64,000 nucleotides of DNA from Hydractinia symbiolongicarpus. Lineage: Eukaryota; Cnidaria; Hydrozoa; Anthoathecata; Hydractiniidae. Both the position numbers and the translations under genes were made by a program. The stretch lies in the NCBI RefSeq assembly GCF_029227915.1, contig NC_079880.1:3598001-3662000 (forward strand), given 5' to 3'. Of the stretch, positions 52,683-61,479 are shown one piece after another (within the stretch, counting starts at the first letter, position 1; every line of letters begins with the position of its first letter). A model generated the notes under the pieces. That model saw only the letters and a list, made by a program, of their open reading frames with translations, was not told the origin of the DNA and did no database searches.

Positions 52683-54030
52683 AGTCGAATGTATACAAAG
52701 AAAGTACCCTGTGAGTAAACTCATTTCCCAAACGAATTTTTAAATTATTTTTTCACCACTAAAACGCATGAGACTTGTAGTTTTCAGAAATGTTTTCATT
52801 TTTGATGAGACGCTTAATAAAAGTGGTTTAATCGCCGGCAAACGAAAACCCGCGATTTCCCGTAAATCCCGGGCTTGGCCCGTATAGTCCAATGTATACA
52901 AAGAAAGTACCCTGTGAGTAAACTCATTTCTGAAACGATTTTTTCAATTATCTCTTCACCACTAAAACGCATGGGACTTGCAGTTTTCAAAAATGTTTTC
53001 ATTTTTGATGAGACGCTTAATAAAAGAGGTTTAATCGCCGGCAAACGAAATCCCGCGATTTCCCGTAAATCCCGGGCTTGGCCCGTATAGTCGAATGTAT
53101 ACAAAGAAAGTACCCAGAGAGTAAACTCATTTCACGAACGATTTTTTAAATTTTTTTTTCACCACTAAAACGCATGAGACTTGTAGTTTTCAAAAATGTT
53201 TTCATTTTTGATGAGACGCTGAATAAAAGAAGTTTAATTGCCGGCAAACCAAAACCCGCGTCTTCCCGTAAATCCCGGACTCGGCCCGTATAGTCAAAAG
53301 TATACAAAGAAAGTACCCAGGGAGTAAACTCATTTTCCAAACGATTTTTTAAATTTTTTTTTCACCACTAAAACGCATGAGACTTGTAGTTTTCAGAAAT
53401 GTTTTCATTTTTGATGAGACGCTTAATGAAAGTTGTTTAATCGCCGGCAAACGAAAACCCGCGATTTCCCGTAAATCCCGGGCTTGGCCCGTATAGTCGA
53501 ATGTATACAAAGAAAGTACCGAGGGAGTAAACTCATTTCCCGAACGATTTTTTAAATTATTTTTTCACCACTAAATCGCATGAGACTTGTAGTTTTCAAA
53601 AATGTTTTCATTTTTGATGAGACGCTGAATAAAAGAAGTTTAATCGCCGGCAAACGAAAACCTGCGATTTCCCGTAAATCCCGGACTCAACCCGTATAGT
53701 CAAAAGTATACAAAGAAAGTACCCAGGGTGTAAACTCATTTCCCGAACGATTTTTTAAATTATTATTTCACCACTAAAGCCCATGAGACTTGTAGTATTT
53801 AAAAATATTTTCATTTTTGATGAGACGCTGAATAAAAGAAGTTTAATCGCCGGCAAACAAAAACCTGCGATTTCCCGTAAATCCCGGACTCGGCCCGTAT
53901 AGTCAAAAGTATACAAAGAAAGTACCCAGGGTGTAAACTCATTTCCCGAACGATTTTTTAAATTATTATTTCACCACTAAAGCCCATGAGACTTGTAGTA
54001 TTTAAAAATATTTTCATTTTTGATGAGACG

Positions 54031-54050
54031 CTGAATAAACCCGCGACTTT
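54031..54050. repeat. 27-bp internal deletion in one monomer
   Basis: At 54,031-54,047 the sequence reads ctgaataaacccgcgac, where other monomers have 27 more bases between ctgaataaa and cccgcgac. The deleted part includes the gccggc palindrome. Short A runs (aaa) on both sides could have guided the deletion. The minus-strand frame here is nine codons shorter than usual, which agrees with a 27-bp loss. Confidence 0.92.
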
Positions 54051-54769
54051 CCGTAAATCCCGGACTCGGCCCGTATAGTCAAAAGTATACAAAGAAAGTA
54101 CCCAGGGAGTAAACTCATTTCCCCAACGATTTTTTAAATTTTTTTTCACCACTAAAACGCATGAGACTTGTAGTTTTTAAAAATGTTTTCATTTTTGATG
54201 AGACGCTGAATAAAAGAAGTTTAATTGCCGGCAAACGAAAACCCACGTCTTCCCGTAAATCCCGGACTCGGCCTGTATAGTCAAAAGTATACAAAGAAAG
54301 TACCCAGGGAGTAAACTCATTTTCCGAACGATTTTTTAAATTTTTTTTTCACCACTAAAACGCATGAGACTTGTAGTTTTCAGAAATGTTTTCATTTTTG
54401 ATGAGACGCTTAATGAAAGAGGTTTAATCGCCGGCAAACGAAAACCCGAGATTTCCCGTAAATCCCGGGCTTGGCCCGTATAGTCAAAAGAATACAAAGA
54501 AAGTACCCAGGGTGTAAACTCATTTCCCGAACGATTTTTTAAATTATTATTTCACCCCTAAAGCCCATGAGACTTGTAGTATTTAAAAATATTTTCATTT
54601 TTGATGAGACGCTGAATAAAAGAAGTTTAATCGCCGGCAAAGGAAAACCTGCGACTTCCCGTAAATCCCGGACTCGGCCCGTATAGTCAAAAGTATACAA
54701 AGAAAGTACCCAGGGAGTAAACTCATTTCCCGAACGATTTTTTAAATTTTTTTCACCACTAAAACGCAT

Positions 54770-57700
54770 GAGACTTGTAGTTTTTAAAAATGTTTTCATT
54801 TTTGATGAGACGCTGAATAAAAGAATTTTAATTGCCGGCAAACCAAAACCCGCGTCTTCCCGTAAATCCCGGACTCGGCCCGTATAGTCAAAAGTATACA
54901 AAGAAAGTACCCAGGGAGTAAACTCATTTTCCGAACGATTTTTTAAATTTTTTTTTCACCACTAAAACGCATGAGACTTGTAGTTTTCAGAAATGTTTTC
55001 ATTTTTGATGAGACGCTTAATGAAAGTTGTTTAATCGCCGGCAAACGAAAACCCGCGATTTCCCGTAAATCCCGGGCTTGGCCCGTATAGTCGAATGTAT
55101 ACAAAGAAAGTACCCTGTGAGTAAACTCATTTCCAGAACGATTTTTTAATTTATTTTTTCAACACTAAAACGCATGAGACTTGTAGTTTTCAAAAAAGTT
55201 TTCATTTTTGATGAGACGCTTAATGAAAGAGGTTTAATCGCCGGCAAACGAAAACCCGAGATTTCCCGTAAATCCCGGGCTTGGCCCGTATAGTCAAAAG
55301 TATACAAAGATAGTACCCAGGGAGTAAACTCATTTCCCGAACGATTTTTTAAATTATTATTTCACCACTAAAGCCCATGAGACTTGTAGTTTTTAAAAAT
55401 GTTTTCATTTTTGATGAGACGCTGAATAAAAGAAGTTTAATTGCCGGCAAACGAAAACCCGCGACTTCCCGTAAATCCCGGACTCGGCCCGTATAGTCAA
55501 AAGTATACAAAGAAAGTACCCAGGGAGTAAACTCATTTCCCGAACGATTTTTTAAATTAATTTTCACCACTAAAACGCATGAGACTTGTAGTTTTCAGAA
55601 ATGTTTTCATTTTTGATGAGACGCTTAATAAAAGTGGTTTAATCGCCGGCAAACGAAAACCCGCGATTTCCCGTAAATCCCGGGCTTGGCCCGTATAGTT
55701 CAATGTATACAAAGAAAGTACCCTGTGAGTAAACTCATTTCCGAAACGATTTTTTCAATTATCTTTTCACCACTAAAACTCATGGGACTTGCAGTTTTCA
55801 AAAATGTTTTCATTTTTGATGAGACGCTTAATAAAAGAGGTTTAATCGCCGGCAAACGAAATCCCGCGATTTCCCGTAAATGCCGGGCTTGGCCGTATAG
55901 TCGAATGTATACAAAGAAAGTACCCAGAGAGTAAACTCATTTCACGAACGATTTTTTAAATTTTTTTTTCACCACTAAAACGCATGAGACTTGTAGTTTT
56001 CAAAAATGATTTCATTTTTGATGAGACGCTTAATGAAAGAGGTTTAATCGCCGGCAAACGAAAACCCGCGATTTCCCGTAAATCCCGGCTTCGGCCCGTA
56101 TAGTCGAATGTATACAAAGAAAGTACCCTGTGAGTAAACTCATTTCCCGAACGATTTTTTAAATTTTTTTCACCACTAAAACGCATGAGACTTGTAGTTT
56201 TTAAAAATGTTTTCATTTTTGATGAGACGCTGAATAAAAGAAGTTTAATTGCCGGCAAACCAAAACCCGCGTCTTCCCGTAAATCTCGGTCTCAGCCCGT
56301 ATAGTCAAAAGTATACAAAGAAAGTACCCAGGGAGTAAACTCATTTTCCGAACGATTTTTTAAATTTTTTTTTCACCACTAAAACGCATGAGACTTGTAG
56401 TTTTCAGAAATGTTTTCATTTTTGATGAGACGCTTAATGAAAGTTGCTTAATCGCCGGCAAACGAAAACCCGCGATTTCCCGTAAATCCCGGGCTTGGCC
56501 CGTATAGTCGAATGTATACAAAGAAAGTACCCTGTGAGTAAACTCATTTCCAGAACGATTTTTAATTTATTTTTTCAACACTAAAACGCATGAGACTTGT
56601 AGTTTTCAAAAAAGTTTTCATTTTTGATGAGACGCTTAATGAAAGAGGTTTAATCGCCGGCAAACGAAAACCCAAGATTTCCCGTAAATCCCGGGCTTGG
56701 CCCGTATAGTCAAAAGTATACAAAGATAGTACCCAGGGAGTAAACTCATTTCCCGAACGATTTTTTAAATTATTATTTCACAACTAAAGCCCATGAGACT
56801 TGTAGTTTTTAAAAATGTTTTCATTTTTGATGAGACGCTGAATAAAAGAAGTTTAATTGCCGGCAAACCAAAACCCGCGTCTTCCCGTAAATCCCGGACT
56901 CGGCCCGTATAGTCAAAAGTATACAAAGAAAGTACCCAGGGAGTAAACTCATTTTCCGAACGATTTTTTAAATTTTTTTTTCACCACTAAAACGCATGAG
57001 ACTTGTAGTTTTCAGAAATGTTTTCATTTTTGATGAGACGCTTAATGAAAGTTGTTTAATCGCCGGCAAACGAAAACCCGCGATTTCCTGTAAATCCCGG
57101 GCTTGGCCCGTATAGTCGAATGTATACAAAGAAAGTACCCTGTGAGTAAACTCATTTCCAGAACGATTTTTTAATTTATTTTTTCAACACTAAAACGCAT
57201 GAGACTTGTAGTTTTCAAAAAAGTTTTCATTTTTGATGAGACGCTTAATGAAAGAGGTTTAATCGCCGGCAAACGAAAACCCGAGATTTCCCGTAAATCC
57301 CGGGCTTGGCCCGTATAGTCAAAAGTATACAAAGATAGTACCGAGGGAGTAAACTCATTTCCCGAACGATTTTTTAAATTATTATTTCACCACTAAAGCC
57401 CATGAGACTTTTAGTTTTTAAAAATGTTTTCATTTTTGATGAGACGCTGAATAAAAGAAGTTTAATTGCCGGCAAACGAAAACCCGCGACTTCCCGTAAA
57501 TCCCGGACTCGGCCCGTATAGTCAAAAGTATACAAAGAAAGTACCCAGGGAGTAAACTCATTTCCCGAACGATTTTTTAAATTAATTTTCACCACTAAAA
57601 CGCATGAGACTTGTAGTTTTCAGAAATGTTTTCATTTTTGATGAGACGCTTAATAAAAGTGGTTTAATCGCCGGCAAACGAAAACCCGCGATTTCCCGTA

Positions 57701-58090
57701 AATCCCGGGCTTGGCCCGTATAGTTCAATGTATACAAAGAAAGTACCCTGTGAGTAAACTCATTTCCGAAACGATTTTTTCAATTATCTTTTCACCACTA
57801 AAACTCATGGGACTTGCAGTTTTCAAAAATGTTTTCATTTTTGATGAGACGCTTAATAAAAGAGGTTTAATCGCCGGCAAACGAAATCCCGCGATTTCCC
57901 GTAAATCCCGGGCTTGGCCCGTATAGTCGAATGTATACAAAGAAAGTACCCAGAGAGTAAACTCATTTCACGAACGATTTTTTAAATTTTTTTTTCACCA
58001 CTAAAACGCATGAGACTTGTAGTTTTCAAAAATGTTTTCATTTTTGATGAGACGCTTAATGAAAGAGGTTTAATCGCCGGCAAACGAAAA
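54770..58090. repeat. Ten-monomer tandem duplication, offset 2,025 bp
   Basis: Copy 1 is about 54,770-56,794 and copy 2 about 56,795-58,090 (incomplete). Private states match at 2,025 bp: caaaaaagttttc (55,191 and 57,216), agttcaatgtatac (about 55,698 and 57,723) and actcatggg (55,781 and 57,806). Copy 1 has a one-base deletion (ggccgtatag) near 55,893. Within it, a three-monomer part at about 54,780-55,370 is repeated near 56,180-56,790, with caaaaaagttttc again at about 56,606. Confidence 0.8.
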
Positions 58091-58849
58091 CCCGAGATTT
58101 CCCGTAAATCCCGGGCTTGGCCCGTATAGTCAAAAGTATACAAAGATAGTACCCAGGGAGTAAACTCATTTCCCGAACGATTTTTTAAATTATTATTTCA
58201 CCACTAAAGCCCATGAGACTTGTAGTTTTCAAAAATGTTTTCATTTTTGATGAGACGCTTAATGAAAGAGGTTTAATCGCCGGCAAACGAAAACCCGCGA
58301 TTTCCCGTAAATCCCGGCCTTGGCCCGTATAGTCGAATGTATACAAAGAAAGTTCCCTGTGAGTAAACTCATTTCCAGAACGATTTTTTAATTTATTTTT
58401 TCAACACTAAAACGCATGAGACTTGTAGTTTTCGAAAATGTTTTCATTTTTGATGAGACGCTGAATAAAAGAAGTTTAATCGCCGGCAAACAAAAACCTG
58501 CGATTTCCCGTAAATCCCGAGTCGGCCCGTATAGTCAAAAGTATACAAAGAAAGTACCCAGGGTGTAAACTCCTTTCCCGAACGATTTTTTAAATTATTA
58601 TTTCACCACTAAAGCCCATGAGACTTGTAGTATTTAAAAATATTTTCATTTTTGATGAGACGCTGAATAAGAGAAGTTTAATCGCCGGCAAACGAAAACC
58701 CGCGACTTCCCGTAAATCCCGGACTCAGCCCGTATAGTCAAATGTATACAAAGAAAGTACCCTGTGAGTAAACTCATTTCCCGAACGAATTTTTAAATTA
58801 TCTTTTCACCACTAAAACGCATGAGACTTGTAGTTTTCAAAAATGTTTT

Positions 58850-60000
58850 CATTTTTGATGAGACGCTGAATAAAAGAAGTTTAATCGCCGGCAAACGAAA
58901 ACCCGCGATTTCCCGTAAATCCCGGACTCGGCCTGTATAGTCAAAAGTATACAAAGAAAGTACACAGGGAGTAAACTCATTTCCCAAACGATATTTTAAA
59001 TTAATTTTCACCACTAAAACGCATGAGACTTGTAGTTTTCAGAAATGTTTTCATTTTTGATGAGACGCTTAATGAAAGTTGTTTAATCGCCGGCAAACGA
59101 AAACCCGCGATTTCCCGTAAATCCCGGGCTTGGCCCGTATAGTCGAATGTATACAAAGAAAGTACCCTGTGAGTAAACTCATTTCCAGAACGATTTTTTA
59201 AATTATTATTTCACCACTAAAGCCCATGAGACTTGTAGTATTTAAAAATATTTTCATTTTTGATGAGACGCTGAATAAAAGAAGTTTAATCGCTGGCAAA
59301 CGAAAACCCGCGACTTCCCGTAAATCCCGGACTCAGCCCGTATAGTCAAAAGTATACAAAGAAAGTACCCAGGGTGTAAACTCATTTCCCGAACGATTTT
59401 TTAGATTATTTTTTCACCACTAAAACGCATGAGCCTTGTAGTTTTCAAAAATGTTTTCATTTTTGATGAGACGCTGAATAAAAGAAGTTTAATCGCCGGC
59501 AAACGAAAACCCGCGACTTCCCGTAAATCCCGGACTCGGCCTGTATAGTCAAAAGTATACAAAGAAAGTACACAGGGAGTAAACTCATTTCCCAAACGAT
59601 ATTTTAAATTAATTTTCACCACTAAAACGCATGAGACTTGTAGTTTTCAGAAATGTTTTCATTTTTGATGAGACGCTTAATGAAAGTTGTTTAATCGCCG
59701 GCAAACGAAAACCCGCGATTTCCCGTAAATCCCGGGCTTGGCCCGTATAGTCGAATGTATACAAAGAAAGTACCCTGTGAGTAAACTCATTTCCAGAACG
59801 ATTTTTTAAATTATTATTTCACCACTAAAGCCCATGAGACTTGTAGTATTTAAAAATATTTTCATTTTTGATGAGACGCTGAATAAAAGAAGTTTAATCG
59901 CTGGCAAACGAAAACCCGCGACTTCCCGTAAATCCCGGACTCAGCCCGTATAGTCAAAAGTATACAAAGAAAGTACCCAGGGTGTAAACTCATTTCCCGA
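58850..60000. repeat. Three-monomer tandem duplication, offset 608 bp
   Basis: Private acacaggga occurs near 58,963 and 59,571, cgctggcaaac near 59,291 and 59,899, and gatattttaaattaa in both. Copies diverge after about 60,000. The same three types recur in the 61.0-61.4 kb stretch, with cgctggcaaac again near 61,320. Confidence 0.8.
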
Positions 60001-61479
60001 ACTATTTTTCAAATTATTATTTCACCACTAAAGCCCATGAGACTTGTAGTATTTAAAAATATTTTCATTTTTGATGAGACGCTGAATAAAAGAAGTTTAA
60101 TCGCCGGCAAACGAAAACCCGCGACTTTCCGTAAATCCCGGACTCAGCCCGTATAGTCAAAAGTATACAAAGAAAGTACCCAGGGAGTAAACTCATTTCC
60201 CGAACGATTTTTTAGATTATTTTTTCACCACTAAAACGCATGAGCCTTGTAGTTTTCAAAAATGTTTTCATTTTTGATGAGACGCTGAATAAAAGAAGTT
60301 TAATCGCCGGCAAACGAAAACCTGCGATTTCCCGTAAATCCCGGACTCGGCCCGTATAGTCAAAAGTATACAAAGAAAGTACCCAGGGTGTAAACTCATT
60401 TCCCGAACTATTTTTTAAATTATTATTTCACCACTAAAGCCCATGAGACTTGTAGTATTTAAAAATATTTTCATTTTTGATGAGACGCTGAATAAAAGAA
60501 GTTTAATCGCCGGCAAACGAAAACCCGCGACTTCCCGTAAATCCCGGACTCAGCCCGTATAGTCAAAAGTATACAAAGAAAGTACCCAAGGAGTAAACTC
60601 ATTTCCCGAAGGATTTTTTAAATTACTTTTTCACCACTAAAACGCATGACACTTGTAGTTTTCAGAAATGTTTTCATTTTTGATGAGACGCTTAATGAAA
60701 GAGGTTTAATCGCCGGCAAACGAAAACCCGAGATTTCCCGTAAATCCCGGGCTTGGCCCGTATAGTCAAAAGTATACAAAGATAGTACCCAGGGAGTAAA
60801 CTCATTTTCAGAACGATTTTTTAAATTATTTTTTCACCAATGAAACGCATGAGATTTGTAGTTTTTAAAAATGTTTTCATTTTTGATGAGACGCTGAATA
60901 AAAGAAGTTTAATTGCCGGCAAACGAAAACCCGCGTCTTCCCGTAAATCCCCGACTCGGTCCGTATAGTCAAAAGTATACAAAGAAAGTACCCAGGGAGT
61001 AAACTCATTTCCCAAACGATATTTTAAATTAATTTTCACCACTAAAACGCCTGAGACTTGTAGTTTTCAGAAATGTTTTCATTTTTGATGAGACGCTTAA
61101 TGAAAGTTGTTTAATCGCCGGCAAACGAAAACCTGCGATTTCCCGTAAATCCCGGGCTTGGCCCGTATAGTCGAATGTATACAAAGAAAGTACCCTGTGA
61201 GTAAACTCATTTCCAGAACGATTTTTTAAATTATTATTTCACCACTAAAGCCCATGAGACTTGTAGTATTTAAAAATATTTTCATTTTTGATGAGACGCT
61301 GAATAAAAGAAGTTTAATCGCTGGCAAACGAAAACCCGCGACTTCCCGTAAATCCCGGACTCAGCCCGTATAGTCAAAAGTATACAAAGAAAGTACCCAG
61401 GGTGTAAACTCATTTCCCGAACTATTTTTTAAATTATTATTTCACCACTAAAGCCCATGACACTTGTAGTATTTAAAAA

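Larger units (their letters stand above)
45500..58700. repeat. Array zone 5: second M/N/O family domain
   Basis: Signatures of zone 3 return in the same local order: acaaagataatacc (20,726 and 45,600), cccgagattt, ttccagaacg, M at 46,881, N, O, then cctgtagtatataaaa monomers and an a type near 48,227. The first 2-3 kb matches about 20.6-23.0 kb at an offset near 24.47 kb. From 49 kb the content follows about 37.8-40.6 kb with its own duplications. From 53 to 58.7 kb M recurs twice more, with poly-T monomers common. Confidence 0.75.

Noticed and set aside
20969-56258. Longer minus-strand frames of 96, 100 and 120 codons (for example 20,969-21,331, 45,437-45,799 and 54,539-54,901)
   Set aside because: They arise where a monomer is 201 bp long (aaatttttttcacc), which keeps two adjacent monomers in one frame. 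The protein then just repeats itself with a 67-residue period. This is an arithmetic effect of indels, not a gene.
22318-57926. Plus-strand 71-82 codon frames beginning MARIVQC at the M monomers
   Set aside because: They are the antisense of the minus-strand frames over the same M monomer and exist because ttttttcaattatc lacks the usual stop. No independent coding evidence.
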